Of a stretch of 37,473 bases of DNA, positions 28,432-37,100 are shown piece by piece (position 1 is the stretch's first letter; each line of letters opens with the position of its first letter). The DNA is taken from NCBI GenBank assembly GCA_025408405.1, contig JANYJE010000050.1:1-37473 (forward strand), in the 5' to 3' direction. Origin of the DNA: Nitrosomonadales bacterium. Its GTDB lineage: Bacteria; Pseudomonadota; Gammaproteobacteria; Burkholderiales; Gallionellaceae. Under the pieces are notes generated by a model. It worked only from the letters and a program-made list of their open reading frames with translations, ran no database searches and was not told the DNA's origin. The position numbers were made by a program, and so were the translations under genes.

Positions 28432-29385
28432 ATGCCTACTGTTGTTTACGGCGGGCAGTCATATGAGTGCGGGGAGCAATCCGTACTCGACTGCTTGACT
28501 GCCCAAGGTGTTCCTATCCCTTCTTCCTGCCGCTCAGGTTCCTGCCAAACCTGTCTGATGCGCGCAATCAAGGGTTCCGTTCCTGAAAAAGCAAAAGCGG
28601 GATTGAAGCCAACCCTCGCTGCACAGAATTATTTCCTGCCATGCTCCTGCTATCCCGAAGAAAATATCGAAATCGTCCTGCCCGCAGAAGGCATGGGCAA
28701 GATCGAGGCCACGGTTGCTAGCGTTGAATATCTAAATGCCGACATTCTCGGCATCAAGCTCCATCCTTCCAAGCCGCTAACATACAAGGCTGGACAATTC
28801 ATCAATTTCTTCAGAGACGCTGCCACTGCGCGTTCCTATTCCCTGGCGAGCGTTCCTGCGCTCGACCATGAGCTCTATTTAAATGTGCGGAAAGTCCCCT
28901 CCGGATTGGTGAGCGGCTGGATTTTCAGCAACCTCAAAGCAGGTGACACTGTCACCATTTCGGAAGCTGCCGGTGATTGTTTTTACGTCCCCGGGAAACC
29001 CGGTCAAAATATTCTACTGATCGGAACCGGATCCGGCCTCGCCCCCTTGTACGGCATTATCCGTGACGCACTGCTGAACGGGCATACAGGCCAGATCAGC
29101 CTGTACCATGGCAGTTACAACGCGGACGGATTTTATCTGGTCAAGGAGCTGCAAAAGCTTGAGCAGTACCACTCCAATTTCCGCTATACCCCCTGCGTGT
29201 CAGAAGGCGAGGCGCAGAAGGATTATGCCCAAGGGATGGTTTTAGATATCGCCTTGGCTGATAACCCCGATCTTTCCGGCTGGCGCATTTTCCTGTGCGG
29301 CAATCCGGATATGGTGAACGCGGCCAAGAGGGAAACATTTTTTGCAGGTGCTTCCATGAACGATATTTATGCCGACCCTTTTTGA
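28432..29385 (+). CDS. 2Fe-2S/FAD oxidoreductase (ferredoxin reductase type)
   Basis: A 317-residue electron-transfer flavoprotein with an N-terminal plant-type [2Fe-2S] domain (about 1-85; ligands C33, C38, C41 and C71), an FAD domain with RSYSLAS (134-140), and an NAD(P) domain with GTGSGLAPLYGI (198-209) and CGNPDMV near the end. This layout is shared with phenol hydroxylase, benzoate dioxygenase and CDP-6-deoxyhexose reductases. No oxygenase subunit is nearby. It sits 12 bases after the truncated hemoglobin, so the likely partner is the globin, with NAD(P)H electrons keeping the haem ferrous. This is inference from position. Confidence 0.9.
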   Translation: MPTVVYGGQSYECGEQSVLDCLTAQGVPIPSSCRSGSCQTCLMRAIKGSVPEKAKAGLKPTLAAQNYFLPCSCYPEENIEIVLPAEGMGKIEATVASVEYLNADILGIKLHPSKPLTYKAGQFINFFRDAATARSYSLASVPALDHELYLNVRKVPSGLVSGWIFSNLKAGDTVTISEAAGDCFYVPGKPGQNILLIGTGSGLAPLYGIIRDALLNGHTGQISLYHGSYNADGFYLVKELQKLEQYHSNFRYTPCVSEGEAQKDYAQGMVLDIALADNPDLSGWRIFLCGNPDMVNAAKRETFFAGASMNDIYADPF

Positions 29386-29506
29386 TTTATTGCGCCAGCG
29401 CCCCGACTGCGCCGAGTTCCAAGGCTAATCTGCAGCCGCAAATCAAAGCTGAATAAGGGTTGCAGGAATGGTCGCACGAAAGGTATATAATAAATACATA
29501 AATAGA

Positions 29507-29535
29507 TTGACGGGGGGATGTAGCAATAATATAGT
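29507..29535 (+). promoter_or_regulatory. Sigma-70 promoter of the ncgABC-nirK operon
   Basis: TTGACG (29507-29512) and TATAGT (29530-29535) are separated by exactly 17 bases, each matching five of six consensus positions. An AT-rich run just upstream (TATATAATAAATA, near 29484-29496) could be an UP element. The predicted start near 29542 falls inside the 17-base palindrome described separately. The rest of the 259-base gap before the first gene shows no other gene. Confidence 0.65.
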
Positions 29536-29551
29536 GCGACAAATTGTCGCA
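29535..29551. promoter_or_regulatory. Perfect 17-bp palindrome over the transcription start (candidate operator)
   Basis: TGCGACAAATTGTCGCA is a perfect 8+1+8 dyad that begins at the last base of the -10 hexamer and covers +1. A site placed here normally blocks transcription when a repressor binds. In Nitrosomonas europaea the equivalent cluster is repressed by NsrR, a nitrite/NO-responsive Rrf2 protein, so an NsrR-like role is possible. The sequence does not match the enteric NsrR consensus, and no regulator gene is in the window. Confidence 0.55.
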
Positions 29552-29644
29552 GGCCTCCCTTGTCAGTAATTAGCGACGGCAATAGAACTACGCGGAATTC
29601 CCGCAAAAAAAGTGCATTTTAAATCTATCAATATGGAGGCAAAT

Positions 29645-30697
29645 ATGAGGCAGTCACTTGTAACACGCATGTTTCTCATTTGTGCACTTGCGCTATTGCC
29701 GCGTCTGGTTTGGGCCGAGGCGCGTGAATTCAACCTGGCAATCGACGAAGTGACAATTGATGTGGCACCGGGTTTCAGCAACAAGGTGTTTGCGTTCAAC
29801 GGCCAGGTTCCCGGCCCCTTGATTCACGTCAAGGAGGGCGACGATGTCACGGTGCATGTGACCAACAACACCACGCTCAACCACTCCATCCACTGGCACG
29901 GCATCAACCAGATCGGCACTTGGCACATGGATGGCGTTCCCGGCGTATCCCAGCAGACCGACATCAAGCCGGGCGAGACCTACACCTACAAATTCAATGT
30001 CGACCGTCCCGGCACCCTGTGGTACCACTGCCATGTCAATGTATGGGAACACGTTGCCACGCGCGGCATGTGGGGGCCGATCATCGTCGATCCTAAAAAC
30101 CCTACGGAACTCGACAAGAGCGTCACCAAGGATGCCGTCCTGATGATGAGCACTTGGCAATCTGCTTATGCCAATTCTTACGGCAAGGGCGGCATGCCAT
30201 CGGACGTGGCCGATTACTTCTCGGTCAATGGCCGCTCGTTCCCAATGACCCAGCCGATCCGGGTCAAGAAGGGCGATGTGCTGCGTATGCGCTTCATTGG
30301 CGCTGGCGACGAAACCCACCAGATGCATATGCACGGACATGACATGCTGGTGGTTGCGAAAGACGGTTACAACCTTCCCGTCCCTTACTATGTGGACACG
30401 GTTCCAGTCGGCCCCGGCGAGCGTTATGACGTAATCGTCAAGATGAACAACCCCGGCTATTTCGTGATGCACGATCATGTGGATCGGCATATGACCAACA
30501 ACGGCGCGATGATGGGCGGCCCGATGACGGTGTTTGAGTATGCCGACGTGAAGATGGATGACTGGTATGCATGGAAAACTATCGTCTACGATCCAAACTT
30601 CTTCTACAGCGAATCCCTGAAGCAGCCTTATGGCATGTACAACAGCGCCGGCTTCCAGGGTAAGCCGGTCGAACAGGGCAGGAGGCGGAGGCAATGA
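29645..30697 (+). CDS. ncgA: Two-domain multicopper oxidase, type C (NcgA-like)
   Basis: A 350-residue secreted copper protein with two cupredoxin domains. The signal peptide ends near VWAEA (about 25). Domain 1 has the trinuclear-site motif HSIHWHG (H80, H83, H85) and WYHCHVNVWEH (H128, C129, H130, H136) with M142 as the type 1 axial ligand. Domain 2 has HQMHMHGHD and MHDHVDRHM but no Cys, so the blue copper is in domain 1 only, the type C arrangement described for the N. europaea enzyme. The start at 29645 has GGAGG 5 bases upstream; a GTG at 29612 is less likely. It probably oxidises a phenolic, metal or cytochrome donor; the substrate is unknown. Confidence 0.9.
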   Translation: MRQSLVTRMFLICALALLPRLVWAEAREFNLAIDEVTIDVAPGFSNKVFAFNGQVPGPLIHVKEGDDVTVHVTNNTTLNHSIHWHGINQIGTWHMDGVPGVSQQTDIKPGETYTYKFNVDRPGTLWYHCHVNVWEHVATRGMWGPIIVDPKNPTELDKSVTKDAVLMMSTWQSAYANSYGKGGMPSDVADYFSVNGRSFPMTQPIRVKKGDVLRMRFIGAGDETHQMHMHGHDMLVVAKDGYNLPVPYYVDTVPVGPGERYDVIVKMNNPGYFVMHDHVDRHMTNNGAMMGGPMTVFEYADVKMDDWYAWKTIVYDPNFFYSESLKQPYGMYNSAGFQGKPVEQGRRRRQ

Positions 30698-31377
30698 TGC
30701 AGCGAATTATTTTCTCCTCTTTGCTCTTTGTTTCCACAACCGCCTTCGCGGCGGATGGCATCCTGCAAAAAGATTGTGCTGCCTGCCACAACCTGACCGG
30801 GCCTGCGGCGCAGACGTTGAAAGAGGCTTGGGCTAAAAAAGGGCCTGGTCTTTTTTACGCGGGCAACAAATACCGCCAGGAATGGCTGGTGTCCTGGCTG
30901 CAGAAACCGCAGCGCATCCGCCCCGCCGGGATGTATTACGGCGACCATATCAAGCCCGGCCCCAAGGGCGACGAGATTGATACCTCCACGCTCAAGGATC
31001 ATGTGGTACTTACCAAGGCCGATGCCGCCACTGTCGCCGCCGAGCTGATGAAACTAAAGCCGCATGACGACCTGATCGCCAAGGAAAAAATCGAACCCGG
31101 CGCGATCAGTAAAGATGAAGGTGAAAAAGTGTTCGACAAGTTTTGGGGCTGTATGGCCTGCCATTTGATTGAACCGGGATATGGCGGCTTCTCCGGCCCG
31201 GAGCTCTATACTGCGGCCCAGCGCCTGCAACCCGAGTTTATGGCCAGCTTTATCCGCAATCCGCAAGCGTGGGAACCGAAGACCTGGATGCCGAACAAGG
31301 AAGTGTCGAATGGCAATCTTCAGAAAATGGTGCATTACTTTGAAGTGTTGAGCAAGGAGACCGCAAATGCTCAATAA
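30694..31377 (+). CDS. ncgB: Periplasmic diheme cytochrome c (NcgB-like)
   Basis: A 227-residue secreted cytochrome with a signal peptide (MMQRIIFSSLLFVSTTAFAA) and two haem-attachment motifs, CAACH (C28-H32) and CMACH (C153-H157). Two cytochrome-c domains are separated by a Lys-rich linker. Candidate axial Met residues are M80 in the first domain and the Met of TWMPN in the second. It overlaps the multicopper oxidase stop by 4 bases and the next cytochrome by 11 bases. In the N. europaea cluster the equivalent gene is ncgB, which influences tolerance to NirK intermediates. Here it probably carries electrons among oxidase, NcgC and NirK. Confidence 0.88.
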   Translation: MMQRIIFSSLLFVSTTAFAADGILQKDCAACHNLTGPAAQTLKEAWAKKGPGLFYAGNKYRQEWLVSWLQKPQRIRPAGMYYGDHIKPGPKGDEIDTSTLKDHVVLTKADAATVAAELMKLKPHDDLIAKEKIEPGAISKDEGEKVFDKFWGCMACHLIEPGYGGFSGPELYTAAQRLQPEFMASFIRNPQAWEPKTWMPNKEVSNGNLQKMVHYFEVLSKETANAQ

Positions 31378-31717
31378 ATTACTGTTCGCAGCTTTGCTGG
31401 CTTGCTCGCTGCAAGCGCAAGCCAAAGAAAGCGCCGCCGACAACTATAAGACTTACTGCGTCCAATGCCACGGCATGGAAGGCAACGGCAAGGGCATAAA
31501 CATCCGCGACATGTCTGTCAACCCGCGCGACCACACCGATGCTAAAGCAATGTCTGGGCGCTCGGATGAAACGCTGTTCAAGGCCATCAAGGAAGGCGGA
31601 TCTGCCATCAGCAAATCCGTGCTGATGCCGCCGTGGGAGGGAGCATTGAGCGATGAAGAAATCAAGGATCTGGTGCAGCATTTGCGCATATTGTGCACAT
31701 GCAAATTCGGAACCTGA
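31367..31717 (+). CDS. ncgC: Periplasmic monoheme cytochrome c (NcgC-like)
   Basis: A 116-residue class I cytochrome c. The signal peptide ends near LQAQA (about 19), the haem motif is CVQCH (C31-H35), and the likely axial Met is M87 in VLMPPW. The C-terminal helix (SDEEIKDLVQHLRIL) ends with an unusual CTC motif at LCTCKF, two extra cysteines close to the end. The start overlaps ncgB by 11 bases, so the pair is coupled. It is the best candidate for a direct electron donor to NirK, the next gene after a 73-base spacer. Confidence 0.88.
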   Translation: MLNKLLFAALLACSLQAQAKESAADNYKTYCVQCHGMEGNGKGINIRDMSVNPRDHTDAKAMSGRSDETLFKAIKEGGSAISKSVLMPPWEGALSDEEIKDLVQHLRILCTCKFGT

Positions 31718-31790
31718 TAGTAGCAAAGTAGTGGAGGAGAAGTTGTTTCAAGAAGTCGATTGGTAGTTAACTAACCGAAAGGGAAATACA

Positions 31791-32765
31791 ATGCATGCAT
31801 TTAAAAAATCAACAATTGCAATAATGACGGTAGCTGCGCTCTTTTCCGCACAGCAGGTTTTTGCGAAAACCGTCAAGGTCGATATGACAGCCATGGAAGT
31901 TGATGTCGACGTCCATGGCAAGATGGTTGGCGGCTCTGACACCATGGCAGCATGGACGTTTGACGGCGCTATCCCAGGCAAGGCAGTGATTGTGGAAGAA
32001 GGCGACACAGTGGATTTCACGCTGACTAACCCGGCAACAAATAAAAACGCGCACGCGATGGATTTCCACGCAGCTCAAGTGAACGTTCTGGACGAGTTCG
32101 GCGAAGTCGCACCGGGCAAGACCAAGACCTTCAAGTTTGAAGCCAAGGTTCCAGGCGTATTCATGTACCACTGCGGTGCAGGCCCAATGGTGCAGCACAT
32201 CGCACGCGGCATGTACGGCGCGATCATCGTCGAGCCTAAGGATAAGAAGGACTATCCCAAGGCTGACCGTGAATACGTGCTGATTCAGCAACAGTACTTC
32301 CCGGACGTGGAAAACTACGGCTCAATGCTGGGTGATGCCAACGCTTGGAAGGGCTCGCTGGTAAACGGCAAAGTTCTGCATTACGATCCAGTACATGATC
32401 CTAAGGGCGACCATGGTGTTCTGGAAGCCAAGCCAGGTGAGCGCGTACGTATTTATTATGTAAACGCCAACATCAACCTGCCTGTTGCATTGCACCCTAT
32501 CGCCAGCATCTGGGATCGCGTGTACATCAACGGCAACCCAAAGAACCAACTGGTTGGGATTCAAACCTACAACATGGCTGTAGCTGAAGCCGGCACCTTC
32601 GACCTCGTAACACCGAAGGACAAGGAAGTTGCCGGTATTGCAATCGTTGACCATGCAATGAACGCCGCCCTGCGCGGAGCGATCACTGTTCTGGTGAGCA
32701 AGAAAGACGCGACCGCAACTGCGGGTAAGCGTGATGCTCATGGCAATCTGAACTACGTCAAGTAA
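31791..32765 (+). CDS. nirK: Copper-containing nitrite reductase NirK
   Basis: A 324-residue periplasmic enzyme that reduces nitrite to NO as a homotrimer. The signal peptide ends near QVFAK. Type 1 copper ligands are H88, C128, H136 and M141 (GPMVQHIARGM). Type 2 ligands are H93, H127 and H288 (VDHAM). Catalytic D91 (MDFHAA) and H235 (ALHPI) are both kept, so the enzyme should be active. The segment LHPIASIWDRVY places it with the Nitrosomonas-like branch rather than the classic HLIGGHGDYVW type. AAGGGA lies upstream of the ATG. It ends the ncg operon, before a strong terminator. Confidence 0.95.
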   Translation: MHAFKKSTIAIMTVAALFSAQQVFAKTVKVDMTAMEVDVDVHGKMVGGSDTMAAWTFDGAIPGKAVIVEEGDTVDFTLTNPATNKNAHAMDFHAAQVNVLDEFGEVAPGKTKTFKFEAKVPGVFMYHCGAGPMVQHIARGMYGAIIVEPKDKKDYPKADREYVLIQQQYFPDVENYGSMLGDANAWKGSLVNGKVLHYDPVHDPKGDHGVLEAKPGERVRIYYVNANINLPVALHPIASIWDRVYINGNPKNQLVGIQTYNMAVAEAGTFDLVTPKDKEVAGIAIVDHAMNAALRGAITVLVSKKDATATAGKRDAHGNLNYVK

Positions 32766-32782
32766 TAGTTAGTTGAAGTTTT

Positions 32783-32808
32783 GGGGGGCGTATGCCCCCC
32801 ATTTTTTT
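32783..32808 (+). terminator. Intrinsic terminator after nirK
   Basis: A perfect GC stem GGGGGGC/GCCCCCC with a GTAT loop (32783-32800) is followed by A and seven Ts. It lies 17 bases after the nirK stop. It separates the ncgABC-nirK operon from cusBA, whose start is about 50 bases further on. Confidence 0.9.
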
Positions 32809-32856
32809 TAGTACAATGCATTTTTAGCTGTGGCAACAGGAAACCGGATCACTGAC

Positions 32857-34146
32857 ATGACGAAGAAAAATGCAGCCGGCCTTGCGCTGTTAGGCGTCAT
32901 CATCCTCGCCGCGTACTTTATAAATCAGCACATTTCAATTTCATGGCTGGATGCGCAAAGCGCATCGCCAAGCATCAACACAGCATCCCTGCCCGACTTC
33001 AACCAACCCGGACAGGGAAAAATCTGGGTGTGTCCGATGCACCCGGAGATCATGCAGGATCATCCCGGCACTTGCCCGATCTGCGGCATGGAACTGGTAG
33101 AGAGCAAGGATCACACCGGCCACGACCACGGTGTCCATATAGATAGCGCATCCGTGCAGAAGCTCGGCGTAAGGCTGGCCCGCGTAAAAAAATCCATGCT
33201 AGCTCAGGAAGTCCTCAGCTACGGCAACGTCACGGCGGACGGTACGACTCTGTATAACGTCCACAGCTATTTCGACGGCTGGATCAAGAAGTCGTATATC
33301 CATTCTCTTGGGCAGCACATAGCAAAAGGACAGGTGATTTACGAGTTTTACTCCCCCGATTTAATTGCGCAACAGAAAGAGTATTTGAGATTTGTGGAAC
33401 GCCGCAACCAGGTACTGCAGACGATAGGTGACGCCAGGTTTCAGGAGAATGAATACGTGATGGACTTACTCCAGGAGCTTTCACGGGAAAGGACAAAGTT
33501 CCTGCGCAAGGATGTCGGCATCGAAACCGTGGAGAAGCTTGAAAATTCTCGGCAGGCTATCGAAGTGGTCAAGATACTGGCGGCTGAATCCGGCGTGGTG
33601 ACCCAGATCAATGCGCGTGAAGGCAACTTCGTCACACCTTCCGTCACGCTGTTTACCCTGTCAAACACCTCCAGGGTATGGGTCGAAGTTGCACTGTACC
33701 CGGACCAGACCTCCCTGGTTAAAAACGGGGATGACGTGACTATCAAAAATTCTGCCGGGCAGGAAATCAATAGCAAAATCAGCTTCCTTAATTCGGTCGC
33801 CGACAACAACAAAGTCAGCGCGCGCATCGCTCTGGACAACAGCAAGCTGCACTTGCGTCCCGGCAACTTTGTCGACGTAAACATCCGTGCCCAGGCGCAC
33901 GAGGCGCTGGTCCTGCCGCGTTCTGCGGTGATGGTCACCGGGCAAGGCAATATGGTGATGCTCAGCCAGGGCGCAGGGCATTTCCTGCCACTGCATGTCG
34001 AGACCGGCAGCGAGAGCGGCGACTGGATCGAGATTAGCGACGGATTGCAGGAAGGTGCAGAAGTCGCCGTCAACGGCCAGTTCCTGCTCGACTCCGCCGC
34101 GAATCTCCATGCTGCGGCTGAACGGATGCACACGCACAAGCCATGA
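32857..34146 (+). CDS. cusB: Copper/silver efflux periplasmic adaptor CusB, with metal-binding domain
   Basis: A 429-residue membrane-fusion protein of an RND heavy-metal pump. After an N-terminal membrane anchor (about 8-24) comes a short heavy-metal-binding domain, IWVCPMHPEIMQDHPGTCPI through CGMELV (about 56-81). It has Cys, Met and His pairs that are suited to Cu(I), and is common in Cus-type adaptors. The HlyD-like part follows (barrel-sandwich near 130-160, helical hairpin near 165-235, beta-barrel after). The ATG at 32857 is preferred; a GTG at 32830 is in frame, and neither has a strong ribosome site. TACAAT (32812-32817) could be its -10. It overlaps cusA by 4 bases. Confidence 0.92.
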   Translation: MTKKNAAGLALLGVIILAAYFINQHISISWLDAQSASPSINTASLPDFNQPGQGKIWVCPMHPEIMQDHPGTCPICGMELVESKDHTGHDHGVHIDSASVQKLGVRLARVKKSMLAQEVLSYGNVTADGTTLYNVHSYFDGWIKKSYIHSLGQHIAKGQVIYEFYSPDLIAQQKEYLRFVERRNQVLQTIGDARFQENEYVMDLLQELSRERTKFLRKDVGIETVEKLENSRQAIEVVKILAAESGVVTQINAREGNFVTPSVTLFTLSNTSRVWVEVALYPDQTSLVKNGDDVTIKNSAGQEINSKISFLNSVADNNKVSARIALDNSKLHLRPGNFVDVNIRAQAHEALVLPRSAVMVTGQGNMVMLSQGAGHFLPLHVETGSESGDWIEISDGLQEGAEVAVNGQFLLDSAANLHAAAERMHTHKP

Positions 34147-37100
34147 TAGAACGCATTATCGGCTGGTCGTTCAATAACCGCTTGGCCGTCATTCTGGTGT
34201 CACTTGCCCTGGGGGCCATAGGCGCATACTCCTCGCTCAACATGACGCTGGATGCGATCCCCGATCTTTCCGATGTGCAGGTCATTGTCAAAACCTCCTA
34301 TCCCGGCCAATCCCCGGAACTCGTCGAAGACCAGGTCACCTACCCGCTCACCAGCGCACTGCTTTCCGTGCCTGGTTCGACCGCCGTGCGCGGTTTTTCC
34401 ATGTACGGCGAATCGTATTTGTATGTTCTGTTCAAAGATGGCACGGATCCGTACTGGGCGCGCTCCAGGGTACTGGAATATTTGAGCCAGACTACTGCGC
34501 GCCTGCCGCAGGGTGTGTCACCCACATTGGGGCCGGATGCATCGGGCGTAGGCTGGGTGTTTGAGTATGCCCTGGTGGACCGCAACCATCGCTACGACCC
34601 GGATCAGTTGCGCGCGGTGCAGGATTTCTACCTGAAGTATGAATTGCAGAGCCTGCCCGGCGTGGCGGAGGTGGCAAGCGTGGGCGGCATGGTGCGGCAA
34701 TTTCAGATCGAGGTCGATCCCAATCGCCTGGCCGCCTACAAAATCACCCTGGAGCAATTGGCCCGTGCGGTCAGGGACAACAATGTCTCCAGCGGCGGCG
34801 CCGTGGTTGAATTGGGGCGCGCAGAGTTCATGATCCGCGCCAAGGGTTATCTGAAATCGCTGGACGATTTCAGAAATATCCCCGTTGCCATGAATGCGCA
34901 AGGCGTCCCGATCAGGCTGCAGGATATCGCGCACATCGGCACAGGACCCGAGGCGCGGCGCGGCGTGACTGACCTCGACGGGCAAGGTGATGTGAGCGGA
35001 GGAATCGTGGTGATGCGCTACGGCCACAATGCGCTCGACACGGTACAGCAAGTCAAGGAACGTTTGGAAGAGCTTAAATCCGGCTTACCCGAAGGGGTGG
35101 AACTCGTCGTCACCTATGACCGCTCCGGGCTGATACTCGATGCGGTGCACACTTTGCGCAGCAAGCTGGTGGAAGAATCCATCGCCGTCGCCATCGTGTG
35201 CCTGCTGTTCCTGTTCCATTTCCGTTCCTCGCTGGTAGCCGTGGTCACCCTGCCCCTGGGCATACTGATCGCATTTATCATCATGCAACAGCAAGGCGTC
35301 ACTGCCAATATCATGTCACTGGGCGGCATTGCCATTGCCATCGGCGCGATGGTGGACGGCGCCATCGTGATGATAGAGAACATGCACAAGCATCTGGAGA
35401 AACTCGGGCCTGATGCAGATTACTGGCAAGCCGCAAAACAAAGCGCGCTGGAAGTCGGCCCCGCCCTGTTTTTCTCGCTGCTCGTGATCACCGTTTCCTT
35501 CCTGCCCGTGTTCACCCTGACCGGCCAGGAAGGAAAGCTTTTCGCACCGCTCGCCTACACCAAGACCTATGCCATGGCGGCAGCGGCAGTGCTGGCAATC
35601 ACGCTCACCCCGGTGCTGATGGGCTATTTTATCCGTGGAAAAATTTCCGGTGAAAGCAGCAACCCGCTAAACCGCTGGCTACAGGCAGGCTACCGACCCT
35701 TGCTCAATTTTGCACTGCGCAAAAGACGCGCAACCATAGGTATCGCCTTGGCATTGCTGCTGTCCGCGCTGTTCCCTGTTGCCAAGCTGGGCAGTGAATT
35801 CATGCCGCCGCTGTATGAAGGCGGCCTGCTCTACATGCCGACCACGCTGCCTGGAATTTCCATAGACGAGGCCGCCAATTTGTTGCAGGTCACCGACCGG
35901 CTGATCAAGGAAATGCCCGAAGTCGAGCGCGTATTCGGCAAGGCGGGACGCGCCGACACGGCGACCGATCCTGCCCCTCTGTCCATGCTGGAAACGACCA
36001 TCCTGCTGAAGCCGCAAAGCGAGTGGCCGCAGGGCGAGACAGTGGAAGAATTTATCCACAAACTGGACAGTGAAGTGAACCTGCCCGGCCTCACCAACTC
36101 CTGGGGTTACCCGATCAGGACGCGCATAGACATGCTCGCAACGGGAATCAAGACACCTCTCGGCATTAAGATCACCGGCCCCGATCTGCCGGGCATCTCG
36201 GCACTGGCAGAAGAGATCGAAACCGTCCTGAAAAGTGTGGCGGGCACGCGGACTGTTTTTGCCGAGCGTGTAGCGGGTGGACATTACCTCGACATCGAAG
36301 TCGACCGGCGCCGTGCCGCGCGTTACGGCGTGACGGTGGCGGATGTGCAGAACCTGGTGCAAAGCGCCATTGGCGGGGAAAACATCAGCACCCTGATTTC
36401 CGGACGCGAGCGTTTCTCCATCAATATGCGCTATCCCAGAGGACTCAGGGACTCGGTGGCAAAACTCAGCGATAGCCGCGTGACCCTGCCCAACGGTGAA
36501 CAGATACCGCTGGGCAATCTGGCGCGACTCAGCATCATCGACGGGCCATCCGAAATAAAGAGCGAAAACGCACGCCTGGTCGGCTACGTCTACATCAACA
36601 CCGCTGGTCGCGATCTCGGCGGCTACGTGCAAGAAGCAAACGCTGCCATCGAAAAATCGGTAAAAATCAAACCGGGCTACGCCATCAAGTGGTCCGGCCA
36701 ATACGCCAACATGCAACACGCCAAACAGCGCCTGTACCTTGCTGTTCCGCTCACCCTGGCGCTGGTGATATTGCTGCTCTACGTGCACTTCCGTCACTTC
36801 GGCAAAGTGCTGCTGGTATTGTTGTGCCTGCCGTTCTCGTTGATCGGAGGAGTGTGGCTGGTTTACCTTTTGGGCTATCAACTCTCGGTCGCGGTCGCGG
36901 TCGGCTTCATCGCACTCGCCGGGGTAGCTTCCGAATTCGGCGTAGTGATGCTGCTTTACCTGGACAGTGCAATAGCGGCGGCACACGCATCTGGACATCT
37001 GTTTGAACGCCGCGCGCTGGTCGCCGCCATCATCCAGGGCGCTGCCTTGCGCCTGCGCCCAAAAATGATGACCGTGTGCGTGATCGTAGCTGGCCTGTTG

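Noticed and set aside
32783-32800. GC dyad upstream of cusB as a CsoR- or CueR-type copper operator
   Set aside because: It is followed directly by A and seven Ts just after nirK, so an intrinsic terminator explains it. It lacks the CueR ACCTTCC-type arms and 19-base promoter spacing.
35679-36998. 439-codon minus-strand open frame opposite cusA
   Set aside because: It is antisense to cusA, whose motifs are intact throughout. Composition (Gln, His, Arg, Cys rich) is that of a GC-driven shadow frame.
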